Part shown: positions 46,204 to 57,651 of the stretch, piece after piece
Numbering within the stretch: the stretch's first letter is position 1
How the letters are laid out: every line of letters begins with the position of its first letter
DNA from: Carnegiea gigantea
Lineage: Eukaryota; Streptophyta; Magnoliopsida; Caryophyllales; Cactaceae
NCBI GenBank assembly: GCA_029747015.1
Contig: JAKOGI010000432.1
Coordinates: 123,501-187,500 of the forward strand
DNA: 64,000 nt
Direction of reading: 5' to 3'
Notes under the pieces: generated by a model
Database searches by the model: none
Seen by the model: only the letters and a program-made list of their open reading frames with translations
What the model was told of the DNA's origin: nothing
Position numbers and translations under genes: made by a program

Positions 46204-46830
46204 TGATTATGGAGTTTCATCTTCAAGGTGTTACACAAGAACGTGGAATTGTTATTTAGATGAGGAACATCCCGCCTACACTGATGCAAACTATAGGCGA
46301 GCGTTCATAAAGGACAATAAGGAGAAAATTTTCGAAAAGGAGTCTAGCAAAGAAGAAGTCGAGCTGACAAAACCCACTAAGTCTTAGACACCAATGTTTC
46401 ATGCAATGTGTTGTCCGATAATGAAAATTGTCATCTTCCTTGGGTTGACTCTCAATCTTATGTAGATGAGACACTTAAAAAGGAATCATCCACTCTAGAT
46501 CTTACTGATGAAGCTTTGAAAAGGAGGTTGACAAAGATAATGTCCAAGCGAATGAAGAGGATGTCCAAGAACAGACGGATTTGGGCCGACTGCCAGGAGA
46601 GACTAGAGTGACCCAATGAGCTATTGCTCATGTTGACTTTTTCATTCCGCAGGGCTTTTTTGAGAAGATTGAACGTCATTCAATGTTTACACGGTTACTA
46701 TCATTGGAGAATATTCTAAGAAGTGAGATTAAAAAAATCTATATTGAAGTCAAATCAATTTTGACTTCTTCATCTTCAATTCTGCTGCATTTCAAAACTC
46801 GAGGACGAGTTTTTTCTAACCAGAGGAGAA

Positions 46831-47216
46831 TGATGCAGGATAAGAGTAAAGAATGGGTAAAAAGATTTAGAAAATTACATTATTTTGATATTAGAGATCT
46901 TTTGTATTTTTTTATTATTTTCGTAGGTTATTTTTAAGCATATTTTAGGATGGTCAGAATAAAGATATTTAGTAATATTTTATTAAGATTTAGTTTCCTA
47001 GTGTATTAGGATAATTTTAGGTTATATATTTTTATCCTTTTCTAACTTCTATCTTATTATTTAGGTTTCCTAATGCTAGTTAGCATCTTGATTATATAAA
47101 TCCCTTTATATAATTCAAGAAGGTAGATTATGAATAAGAATCGATATTGAATTAAAGTGAAAGTTCTTAAGTGAATTTTCTCGGTGTAGGAATTGCTCTT
47201 AGAGCGTCCTACATCA
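46831..47216 (+). repeat. 3' LTR
   Basis: Pairs with 45195-45580. Preceded by a purine tract and followed by CTTGC. Confidence 0.93.
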
Positions 47217-47290
47217 CTTGCGCTAGACAATGTTCTGATCATGGGATCTGCAAGGATGCAACTGAGTCAAAAATTTTCAGGTTGAGGAAA

Positions 47291-47454
47291 TGTCTACTAT
47301 ATATCTATGTACATACACATATATACTAGCTTGTGCCTGCATCATTGCACGGATATTTACAAATAAAAATCTTATTGCAAAATAAAAAGTTTCTATTCTT
47401 TGTGATTCATAAAAAAGTGCATATTAATAGTAGATTTGCATGATGAGCTCACAA

Positions 47455-47512
<58 letters not shown>

Positions 47513-49526
47513 TGAAAACACAAATAATATTTTCTTAGTTAACAAATGGATTTTCTAATGATTAAGACTTGAATTATATTTGGATGTGAAAACATGAAAT
47601 TTTATACTGTATTTCATCAACATAAGTGTCTCATAGACCTAATAAAAGTGACATGGCATTCGAAATTCAAAGCTTATGAGCCAGTTTCATATACAATTTG
47701 ACATCCGGAACAGATACCTAATCAATAGTAACCCGATTTTCCTCCAACTTTTTTCTTAGCAAGAAAATCTTATAGAACAAAGTCAATAGAAATTGATCCC
47801 ACACGAACCAGAAGCAAATTGACCGCATCAATTAAAAATATGGTTTTATGTGATGAAAGGTATTTGTTAACATTTATTTATTCATTTTTTCAGGCACATG
47901 ATTTTTTTTTTTTTTGAAAAAATATATATCTTACTGCTTCCCTATAATATAGTGAGTAGTGACACTTTCAAAACTAAAATATATTATGTGGACTTACGTA
48001 ATCAGATTGACTTTTAACAAAACAAATCTCTAAACATGATGAATAAGATTGTATGCACGTTTTCTTAATTTACAATTATGTAAGATATAGAAATGCCAAT
48101 TTATAATATTGTGATAGGTTTAATTTATTTATCTACTCTTTTATTGATTTCCTTTTCATGCAAAGTTTGGAGGTTGATATTATTTGATGATGCCCAAGGC
48201 ATATTAACGTAATATGGTGACTAATTTTTTTTCAATATTGTTTGATTTTACAATGCTGGCTGGTTGGTGGAAATTAAATGTTTCCAAATGAAAATTAATG
48301 TTAATATTAGTTTAAAATGTCTGAATTTAAATAAGACGCCATGATGAATTAAGAAATTTAGTATTCTCGTCAAATAAACGTTCAAAAAGTAACATAGTAC
48401 AATAATAGCATCTTATCCTACCGCCTCCCCCCCCCCCCAAAAAAATGATTGGAGGGAAGGGGAACTTGCATGGAATAGAGATATGTTTTAAAACTAAAAT
48501 TTAAGTCTCCAAGTTAGTAGAATATCCAAATTGTCTTAAATTTGAAACTATCCTCATAATCTTTCTCAAATATGAAATATAAAATAATAACAGAGTCTCT
48601 ATCATTTTTTTGGGGATCCAGAAAAGGAGGATAGAATCTCTATCATTAACGGGACGAAAAAGTAATAAGAAAAAGAAAAAAACACATACACTAGTGTTAG
48701 TGATGATGCCATAAATAATTGAGGTGATTGAGGTGGTGATGCTAGTAAATGCAAATGTGGTTGTCTTTTTTGGTAAATTGAGTAAAATTATGCAGTACTA
48801 AAACAACCATATAAAATATATACATCGAACTTGGGGAACAACAAAAGAAATGAGAAATAATAAGAACATAGGGTGCCCATTTTGGAAGGGGGGGAGATTT
48901 GGAAGTTTTTGAATGTTTACAAATTTATATATTATTTATCGTTCCCTTAATTTAGCTAATGTATGTTGATGGAAATTGTCGTAAGTACGTCTATATAAAT
49001 TGATGATTGAATATCTATTTTTATAACAAATGATATTTTATATGATTACAATGACAATTTTTTTATAATTAAGCAAACTTTTCATCCAATAGAGGAAGTT
49101 CAGAAGAAAAGACTTCAATACTACATCATAGATGATTGATTTTTGATTCTTGTGTAAAATAGAATGACAATTATATCGCCATGGTGTACTTTACAAACTT
49201 GACCAATTAAAAAAGTACGATAAAATCCATAAAACAAACACAACAACTATAATATAAAAAAATCAAGAGAAAATCTACATTGTAAGAATACGCAAAAAAG
49301 GAAACAATAGTCAGAAAAATAAATTTCTTTCCACTTGCCACTCAATGAAGAAAAAAAACTCAAAGCAACAAAATCATTGGGCTGGGCGAATTATTAAACC
49401 TCGACAAAATAGAGATTTGATTGATAATCAACAAAAAAAGTAAGAGAATGCTTGAACAAATAAATGACAAAACCTCTTTTATACAATTATACACCATGGC
49501 TCTAGTTTGAAATATCAACGGAAGCC
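47291..49526. other. AT-rich intergenic DNA without recognised genes
   Basis: Contains an (AAT)n microsatellite at about 47455-47512 and a block at about 48885-49080 that recurs, diverged, at 55065-55240. No convincing coding sequence. Confidence 0.5.
47455..47512. repeat. (AAT)n microsatellite
   Basis: About nineteen uninterrupted AAT units. Confidence 0.97.
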
Positions 49527-50039
49527 TAAGAGCACTGGTAGCGGAGAAGCACGCGGGTCATGGGTGGGGCCCGCGTGTCACACGTGTGTCCCGGAATCTG
49601 TGGCTACGAAGGACATGGGGTAGTTACACGCGTGGCAGACCGGCCAGGCGTGCTGCCCCGCGTTCTAATTTTTTTTGGCATGTAGCGGATCAAAACACGG
49701 CGCTTTTGAGGTGGCATTGCACGTGAAGTGCTGTGTTTTGGTGGAAAATTAAAAAAAAGGGAAAAGGCAGAACGGGCGTGTGGGCATGGCGAAGCAGGCC
49801 GAGAAGGCTGTTGGGCCTGGGTATTGCAGTCCAACGGCTATTTTTTGGTCGATTTTTTTTTTTTTTTGGGTTGAATTTTTGCTCTATAAAAATTGCTCCA
49901 TGAATTGGTTCCAAAAATTGTGAAAAATTTATCTACCTTTCTCACTCTCTCTCTCTCAAATCTGATTTTGATATTGTTGTAGTAATTTTGAGTTTTATTA
50001 AATTTGGAAGAAATAATATTTTTTATGTAATTCATTTTA

Positions 50040-51600
50040 ATTTTGTATAAATAATTTTTGTTTCATATTGTAACTAATATATTTTGTTTTGTGGGATTTT
50101 GTAGACATATTTTGGAGTTTTCCATTAAGTTGAACACTAAAGTGAAATGAAGGCAATTGTAAGTAATTTAAAGTTTTTGTTATTGTTGTGTTAAAATTGT
50201 TAGAAATTTTGTTTGTTCTTTTTAAAAATATGTTAGAATTTAAATATGTGTCAGTTAGAATTTAATTGCATGATTACAAAATTTAATATTTTTTGTTCTT
50301 CTTTACAACATGATAGAAAATAAGTGTGTAAATGGTGGTTTTTAAAACCAAAAAAAATTGGTAGGGTAAGAATATGTAATAATATGAAGTATTTGAATAT
50401 TCACTTAGAATTGAAATATTTGTTAGTTACAATTTATTAATTGCTTGAATTTACAAATTAATTTTGTTGTTGTTTACAATATGTTAGAAATTGAATGTGT
50501 TTTTTTAAATAAAGAAACAAAAATTAATATGGTTTGTTATTTTTGGAAATATGTTAGGAATTATGTGTGTGGTTGAAAATAAGTACAAGTAAGCATGTTT
50601 TGAAATTAGAATTGAAATGTTAATAAATTAGGATTTAAATACTTGTTATTTAGGTTTAAATCGCTGCAATACGAAAATTACTATTGCACATTCTGTTTAA
50701 AAACATGTTGAAATCAAGTGGGTGCTTATTTTTTTCTAAACAAAAAATAAGTAGGTAGGCTAAGAATATGTTAGAAATTGAATGTGTAAATGTTACAAAT
50801 GATGAGCGTGATTAGAAATGAGTAAAAGTAAGCTTGTTTGGAAATTACAATTCAAATGTTTAAAAATTAATATGGTTTGCTCTTTTTAAAAATATGTTGC
50901 TACAAATGAAGTGTGTGCTACTTTTTTAAAAAAAAAAAAAAAACATTTGCCTGGTAAGAAATATGTAAGAATATGTTTTTTGTTCTTCTTTTACAACATG
51001 ATATGTAAGAAACCTAAAGTTGGTATGTTTGGAAATTAGAATTTAAGTATGTATTACTTAGAATTTAAATGCATGATTACTAAACTTAATATTTTTTGTT
51101 CTTCTTTTACAACATGATAGAAAATTAGTGTATAAATTGTTTATTTTTTTTGTAAAAAAATATTGGTAGGGTAAGAATTGAAATATTTGTTACTTACAAT
51201 TAATTAAATGCTTGATTTGAGAAATTAATTTCGTTGTTGTTTACCCAATATTAGAAGTTGAATGCATGAATGTGAGAAATTAATATGGTTTGTTATCATT
51301 GAAAATATGTTACAAATTATGAGTGTGATTAGAAGTGAATAAAAGTAAGCAAACAATAGCTCCCACTGTGGGTTCTGTTTACGCAGGGTCTAAATGAGTA
51401 AAAGTAAGCATGTATGGAAATTACAATTCAAATGTTAACAAATTAATATGGTTTGTTAGTTTTGAAAATGTGTTAGAAATTATGTGTGTGATTAGAAATG
51501 TATAAAAGTTAGCATGTTTAGAAATTAGAATTGAAATGTTTACAAATTAGAATTTAAAATATTTTATGTTGTTTTGTAAAATATGTGAGAAATTAAGTGT
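50040..51600 (+). repeat. Degenerate tandem repeats in the PIF/Harbinger leader or intron
   Basis: AT-rich stretch built from loosely repeated phrases: ATGTTAGAAATT, AAGTGTGTGA, GTAAAAGTAAGCATGTTT, GGAAATTAGAATTNAAATGTT and AATATGGTTTGTT recur many times over 1.5 kb with spacing of roughly 100-300 bp. It precedes an acceptor-like AATTGGCAG at about 51625-51633, so it may be an intron in the 5' UTR of the Myb-like gene. Confidence 0.6.
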
Positions 51601-51647
51601 GTGAATTTTTTTTATATATATATAAATTGGCAGGTGTTCACTATCAA

Positions 51648-52808
51648 ATGGATCCCAATCACCCACAATCTTTCATGAACTTACTAACTAGGGATAATTC
51701 ACAGCGAGATACCGCGAACAATATGAATATTGTCCCAAACCCTCCTAATTGGTAATACCATCCACAATACCCACATATGCAATATCCTCAACCACCACCA
51801 AACTTTCCCCTCCAAGGCCAGAATGTCCCCCCAATTTCAAATTTCAACTACGGTTCAATGCCCCTTCCTTATCAGCTACCCCCACCTAATAATACGACCT
51901 CATCAATACCCCGTCCTCCACTCAACCCCACCCACAATGAGAGTGTCGGTGTGACTTCCAAGTGGACATTAGAAAAAGATCATCACTTGGTGAAATCATG
52001 GATCAATGTCAACACTGACCCCCTTATTGGGGCTGATCAAAAGAAAACGGGGTTCTAGACAAAGATCGCAAGCGCCTACAACCAGCACGCTCCCGATGGA
52101 GCTATGAAGCGAGCAGGGAAAGTTTGCAACGCCCGTTGGAACCGAGCAGCTCCACTTGTGTCCAAGTGGACCGCTTGTGTGGGCCAGGCTTATCAGGCGA
52201 ACCCAAGTGGGGCGAATGAGGACGATATTATGCAGAAAGCCCGAGATCTATACGTTGATATGGTGGGCAAACCATTCGACTTGATGCATTGGGGGGTGCT
52301 ACTCAAAGACCAACCGAAATGGGAGGTCAATTACGATCAATCTGCAGATGTGGCCGCTAAATGCTTGAGGATCAATGAGATGGGTGGGTACTCTGAGAGT
52401 GAGACATCCGGCTCACCCATCACCCCCGACATACCAACAACTCCTGCTAGTGAAGATACACCAACAGAGGAGGTTGGTGGACTGATCCGCCCCATTGGAA
52501 GAAAAGTCGCCAAAAGAAAGGCGAAAGAAAGAGCGCATGACTCGGTGCTTGATGTTGTCACCAAGGAGTTATCCACCTTGGGGACAACAAATGTGAAGAA
52601 CAGCACCATATTCGAAAGATATGTCATCGCCCAAGAGAAGAAGGCCGAGGCCGCTAAGGTGAAGGCAGAAGCAGCTAAGAGAGCTGTTGAACTAATAGAC
52701 TCTCATCAGTACTTCCAACAGATGAAGTATGAAGACAAGATATTGAAAATGGATATTGCTAAGATATGTCCGGAGGATCAAGCGCGATATGGTCCACTTC
52801 AGAAATAA
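51648..52808 (+). pseudogene. Myb/SANT-like PIF/Harbinger ORF (two in-frame stops)
   Basis: A single frame from ATG 51648 (MDPNHPQSFMNLLTRDNS) to TAA 52806-52808, interrupted by TAA at 51753-51755 and TAG at 52056-52058 (KKTGF*TKIA, where Trp is usual). It has a Pro-rich N-terminus, then a trihelix/SANT-type domain (SKWTLEKDHHLVKSWIN ... RAGKVCNARWNRAA) and a Glu/Lys/Ala-rich C-terminus (AEAAKVKAEAAKRAVE). In this superfamily the Myb-like partner is needed with the transposase for DNA binding and nuclear entry. It lies upstream of the transposase in the same direction. Confidence 0.85.
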
Positions 52809-53283
52809 ATTAGGAGCCGATACTGCCAAACATAATCTTCGTGCAATGCTAGCCCTTCTTTAGATTGACACCCATGTCTTAGGAATAATATATTGTTTAC
52901 CTTTTGCTTTCGTTGTTCTTTCTTTTCCCAATTGTTTGTTGTGGAAAGAAATGTTTAATTTTATTTTAATGAGTTCAATTTTAATTTCACATCATAATGT
53001 TCAAAGTTTTTAGTATGTTGGATTGCAGCTAAGATGTTAAATTTCATTTTAATGAGTTCAATTTTAATATTTCACTTTTAACTACGATGCTGTCTTAATT
53101 TGCTTTATTAATACGTAAATTTCTCTAACATTTGGAAACTTCTGTCAATGGTACAACAAAATGAGTGACCCATCTTCTTCATCTTCCACAGAATTAATAA
53201 ATAGTCTCAGATTCGTATTGGAGTCATCCTCTTCTAGTGATGACTCATCGATACTTAAAACCTAACTCAACAATCAATCTCAC

Positions 53284-54492
53284 GTGGAGTCATTTCAGTT
53301 AGCTGTGAAATATGGACAAGGGGGACGAGCTTCATCATCCCGACGACCAAGAAAGAAGAAAAGATTCATTCGGAGGGATCGAGAAGATGCACACGATCGC
53401 CTCCACAGAGACTACTTTGTAGATAATTCCATCTACAATGAAACCCTCTTTCAGCGTAGGTTTCGGATGCGGAAACACATGTTCCTCCGCATTGCCGACG
53501 CCCTCAGTAGTCGATTTGAGTACTTCCAGTTGAGGCACGATTGTGCTGGTAGGCGTGGGTTGTCGCCGCTCACCAAGTGCACCGCAGCGATGCATATGCT
53601 CGCCTATGGGGTATTGGCAGATTGTGTGGATGAGTACTTGAAGATTGGAGGAAGCACGGCTATAGAGTGTATGAAAACCTTTGCTGCTGGTGTCATTCCA
53701 GTGTTTGGGGATGAGTATTTGAGAAAACCAACACAAGCTAATGTTGATTGACTGTTGCAAGTTGCCGAGGCACGTGATTTCCCTGGCATGTTAGGGAGTA
53801 TAGATTGTATGCATTGGGAATGGAAGAACTGTCCATCGGCTTGGAAAGGGATGTTCGCAAAAGGGATTTACAGAGTCCCCATCTTGATTCTTGAAGCCGT
53901 TGCTTCATATGACCTTTGGATATGGCACGTCTTCTCTGGGTGCCCGGATAGCCTGAACGACTTAAATGTTCTTTACCGATCAGATGTTTTCAAAGAGGTG
54001 TATGAGGGTCGGGCTCCAAAATGTGAGTACGTCGTGAATAGTCACGAGTACAATATTGAGTACTTTTTGTCCAACGGTATTTATCCAAGATGGGCAACAT
54101 TCGTGAAAACTATCTCTCTTCCCCAAGGACCCAAGGCAAGATTATTCGCCGAACGTCAAGAGTCTGTTAGGAAGGATGTGGAAAGAGCATTTGGGGTTCT
54201 ACAAGCCCGGTTTGCTATCATCCGCAGTCCTGCTCGAAACATGGACAAAGGTGAGTTGGGTATGATAATGAAGGCATGTGTTATACTCCATAACATGATC
54301 ATCATGGACGAACGAGATTCGTATGACCTTACTGTCAACTACAATGATGTCGAGGACAGCACCCCACAATCAAATGTGCAACAGGGCCATCATCTATGCT
54401 ATGCTACCTACCTCCGTAGAGTAGCAGAAATTCATGACCCAGCACTACCTGCACGTCTCCAATCAGACCTAATCGAGGAAATATGGAATTGA
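53284..54492 (+). pseudogene. PIF/Harbinger DDE transposase (one in-frame TGA)
   Basis: One frame of 402 codons broken only by TGA at 53749-53751 (QANVD*LLQVAE). An N-terminal HTH-like region (RDYFVDNSIYNETLFQRRFR, CTAAMHMLAYG) precedes the DDE_Tnp_4 nuclease: GSIDCMHWEWKNCP holds the first Asp (near 53802), SGCPDSLNDLNVL the second (near 53950) and VERAFGVLQARF the Glu (near 54183). It ends EEIWN before TGA at 54490-54492. The stop can arise from CGA by one C-to-T change. Length and residues are those of a functional transposase apart from this stop. The start could lie slightly upstream, near 53164. Confidence 0.92.
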
Positions 54493-55013
54493 CATAGGGC
54501 GCGACAAAGCTCACAACCATAGATGTTAAGTGTTATTCGTCATTCACTTGTGTTGTATTTTTTTCGTCATCTAAATTAGTGTTTTAAATATCGAACACTC
54601 GGGTTGTAATTTTCTACAATCTCAATCCTCATATTTGCATTTGTATTAATTACACTCTACATTATATTCCGTATGCTTTCAATCGTTCAACTAATACAAC
54701 TTAACTCATCAATTTTTAGATATTTCAAAATAAATTAATACATTTTCCGGAAACATAAATTACATATTTTTTCATCCGAAAAATAAAATTTATTTTTAAC
54801 TTATACAAAACCCAATATGCAAAAACAAATTTGAGAACATAAAACAAATAAAATATGTTTAGTTGTGGGCTCTATCAACAAATATTAAATCATTTATGCT
54901 GAAATGAGTTCCATTTGCTGGGAAAATGAAGGAATATAAGTTCCAGAACTGTGAAACTTATGCTGACATGGCATGTCAGAGTTCCACAAAATGAAACTCC
55001 ACTAGGAATGCTC
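54493..55013. other. 3' end of the PIF/Harbinger element
   Basis: AT-rich untranslated sequence ending in the right terminal repeat. No gene. Confidence 0.7.
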
Positions 55014-55016
55014 TAA

Positions 55017-55715
55017 TAAATATATACAACCTCACTTCACTTTTTGGTTTTAATGGAGTTGAAGCTTTTTTGGGGGGGGAGGGTTTAGAAGGATTCGAAT
55101 GTTTATAAACTCATATATTTTTTGTTACTTCTTTAATTTAGTCAATGTATACTGATGAAATTATCATATGTTTCATAAATTGATGATTGGATATTATTTT
55201 TATAAGAAAATAATATTTAATATAATTATTATAATGTGTAAAGATTTTATTTTCGACTTATCAATGCATATCAAATCCTAAGGCTTTCCTTTGCAATGTT
55301 TGAACTTTAAACATAAGCTAAAGGAGGGAAGAGTGTACATGCGTCATATGAACCTAAAATTTTTCTTACAGTACCACATTAGCCGCGACTACATTTAAAT
55401 TATAATATAGAGAGTTGTCATCAACTCCTATGTGGAGCACAACCTTAATTAATTCATAAGTAATTTTTTTCACAATTAAATATTCATAAGACTAAGATGA
55501 TTGCTCATTCATATGATAGACAAAGTGGATATCACATTATGAATATTAAAAGAAAAAAATTATTGCATTTCATTTTTTATTAGACGAGTATTCTAATTTG
55601 TACAATGTTTAAATTTATATCAACCTCACAGCTAATTTATACAGTGTTCAAATTCTTTTACTATTTTAAAGCCTCTATCATCATATAGTCAATTGATCAT
55701 GTTCAAAGATTAGTA
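55017..55715. other. AT-rich spacer
   Basis: No coding sequence seen. 55065-55240 resembles 48885-49080 on the other side of the PIF/Harbinger element (shared blocks TTGATGATTG and GAATGTTTA.AAA). Confidence 0.5.
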
Positions 55716-55718
55716 TAA

Positions 55719-56151
55719 GGGCGTGCTCGGCAATAGCGTTTTGGGTAGCATTTGACATTTTGACTAAGTCAATACACTCATCACGTAATTTTTAGTGTTC
55801 AGTAACATAGTATTTTGACTAGCATTTCAAGTAGCGTTTAGCGTTTTAAGTAACGTTTTTGAAAAGCAAATAGTATTAACGTTTTACATTCAAAAGTAGC
55901 GTTTTATATTTTTTTACCAAAAATTACCCTTTGAAAATTTTATCTTTGGAAATTATCTATATCCTTTTATGCCAATTTACATTAATCAGCTAATCCAATA
56001 GCTAAATTTACCGAACACATTTTATTCAACTGCTCTTCTAAACAGCTATCCGCTAACAGCTAAATTAGAAACGCTATCCGCTACCTGAACAGCTATCCGC
56101 TACCTAAACCGCTATCCGCTACTTGAACCGCTAATTTTGCCGAACAGGGCC
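55719..56151. mobile_element. Tourist-like MITE
   Basis: Begins GGGCGTGCTCGGCAATAGCG and ends TTTTGCCGAACAGGGCC, imperfect inverted repeats. TAA lies at 55716-55718 and 56152-56154. The interior has many CGTTT/GTAGCG and mirrored CGCTATCCGC/GAACAGC repeats and no coding sequence. 433 bp. Its ends resemble the MITE at 2124 more than the PIF/Harbinger element next door. Confidence 0.82.
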
Positions 56152-56154
56152 TAA

Positions 56155-57620
56155 ATGTGGTTAGTTGAGTGAATTTTACTTAATTAGTTTAACTATATAT
56201 CTTAGACCAATTGATTTTGAAAAAAATCTTTTGAAATGTGAATAAATGGAAGTGTATTTTGGTGAAATTGAACATGATAGATTTATTTACTTTGAAAATG
56301 ACATTTCAGTTAGGTTCAGTTAGTGATGATTCAATTTTATATTAATAGCAATCAATTTTTTCAAAGGTAACTGTGTATGTTTATTTGAATCACTTTTGCG
56401 TAATTATCTATATTAAAAATTTGACAGAAATGGATCTATTTTGGTACCGTGTGCTGTATTTATGAATTTCAAGAGTACATTGAAAAATTGATTGCTATTA
56501 ATAACAAGACCTATTCACATACTAACACCAATTAAATAATGATGATAAATGGCCTCAAACAAATATATGTGTGCATCTTAAGGGAAGACATACACAAGTT
56601 ATAATCAATCTGACTATTTGATGTCGCTAAATGGTCACAAATAAATATGTATAGTCCAAAGGAAAATATGGAGAAATTACAATTGATTCCACCTTTTGTC
56701 CAAACAAACTAAATAAAAAAAATCATAATTTTCAGCTAACACCAGTTCATGATCAGATGTGTAAATGATGTAAGATTGTCATAGTAATTACTGGATCTTT
56801 TTTTTTTTTTTGGTGCTGCTACGCCCTAAATTTACGAATTGTTTGAGCAATCGTAATTCAATATGGTTGGTTCTGAATTGTCAAGTTTCACCTAATGACA
56901 TAGAATATCATACATCATTAAATTTAGTATTTCGAAGGTGTGTTTGTTATAGTTCATGTTGGAATAGATCTAAGGATGGAAAGTGATATATTTTAATGAA
57001 TTGGGAACATAATAATTTGATCACAAATTACGCATATTTCTAGCCTATATGCGACGTAACCATACCTTATATTCTTTACGAGAAGAGTAGGTGGATGTAT
57101 TATTTTTGGATGCTGGATCAATGTCGTTGCAATTAAATAAGGGACAAAGAAACGTAGCACGACAATTGTGCTAGTTAAGCAATCATACGATCGATCAAAA
57201 AATGGGAAACACTGTAAAAAAGAAAGTGTAGAATTATTGAAGTGCTCAAAGTGAAGGAACAAAACGTAATCTTGGAAGTGGAATAGTAGGATGGGTTCTT
57301 TTATTAATTAGCAAATCGACTTTGATATTTTGTGGGTAATTTAATATTAGTTTCCATACAATGATGCTTGTATAATTTAGGTAGTGGAGAACATGTTGAG
57401 ATTCCTTCCAAATTTTCGTCATTAATATCCCAAATGTAATTTTAACCATTTGTGAAAGATATTTTAATTGATTAGTATTAAAATTTTGTTTCCTAGCTGA
57501 GATTTATACGTTAGGCAATGCCACACTTCGAATTTTAAAATCGTGGAGATTAGGAGGGAATGAATTCTAGGGGCGGTATTTAGACGGGAGTCATTCTCGT
57601 GAAGAAGCGTTTTGAATTTT

Positions 57621-57651
<31 letters not shown>

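Larger units (their letters stand above)
45195..47216 (+). mobile_element. Small LTR retrotransposon carrying an RRM-coding sequence
   Basis: Two 386-bp LTRs, 45195-45580 and 46831-47216, start TGATGCAGG and end CCTACATCA. The primer-binding site TGGTATCAGAGC follows at 45584-45595, and the purine tract CAGAGGAGAA (46821-46830) precedes the 3' LTR. The flanks are GTTGC (45190-45194) and CTTGC (47217-47221), a 5-bp duplication with one mismatch. The 1.25-kb interior has no gag, protease, integrase or reverse transcriptase; it has an RRM of polypyrimidine-tract-binding type. It is inserted in the Cys-rich exon of the TMEM8-like gene. Confidence 0.93.
38926..47290 (+). pseudogene. TMEM8-like (EGF-like domain) membrane protein gene, broken
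   Basis: Probable host gene. ATG at 38995 (or in frame at 38926) encodes a hydrophobic signal peptide (MASWFMLALLASSLLISNFL) followed by YTIWRRNYPRTMINFYDW and a stop. A short exon at about 40425-40493 (GIVNGIEPARTQSK) has a good donor. The exon at 44747-45194 gives GCTLNSAWPWTYFNVEIPP, ARLGGLPS, then after a frameshift near 44970-44990 DDAWDYYYVNQTSN and ASEGSWTIGLG, reaching SVEC. It resumes after an LTR element at 47222 with ARQCSDHGICKD, a Cys pattern like the start of an EGF-like module. These match my recollection of plant TMEM8-like proteins, which are extracellular-facing membrane proteins of unclear role. It is interrupted by two LTR elements and lacks its C-terminal membrane domain here. 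Confidence 0.45.
49530..55013 (+). mobile_element. PIF/Harbinger DNA transposon, nearly complete
   Basis: Starts GAGCACTGGTAGCGGAG. The end, ...CTAGGAATGCTC, is an imperfect inverse (GAGCAYT..TAG.GGAG). A TAA target duplication lies at 49527-49529 and 55014-55016. The interior holds the two genes typical of the superfamily in the same orientation: a Myb/SANT-like protein (51648-52808) and a DDE transposase (53284-54492). Only three in-frame stops were seen in the two genes together, so this is a fairly recent copy. 5484 bp. Confidence 0.9.
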
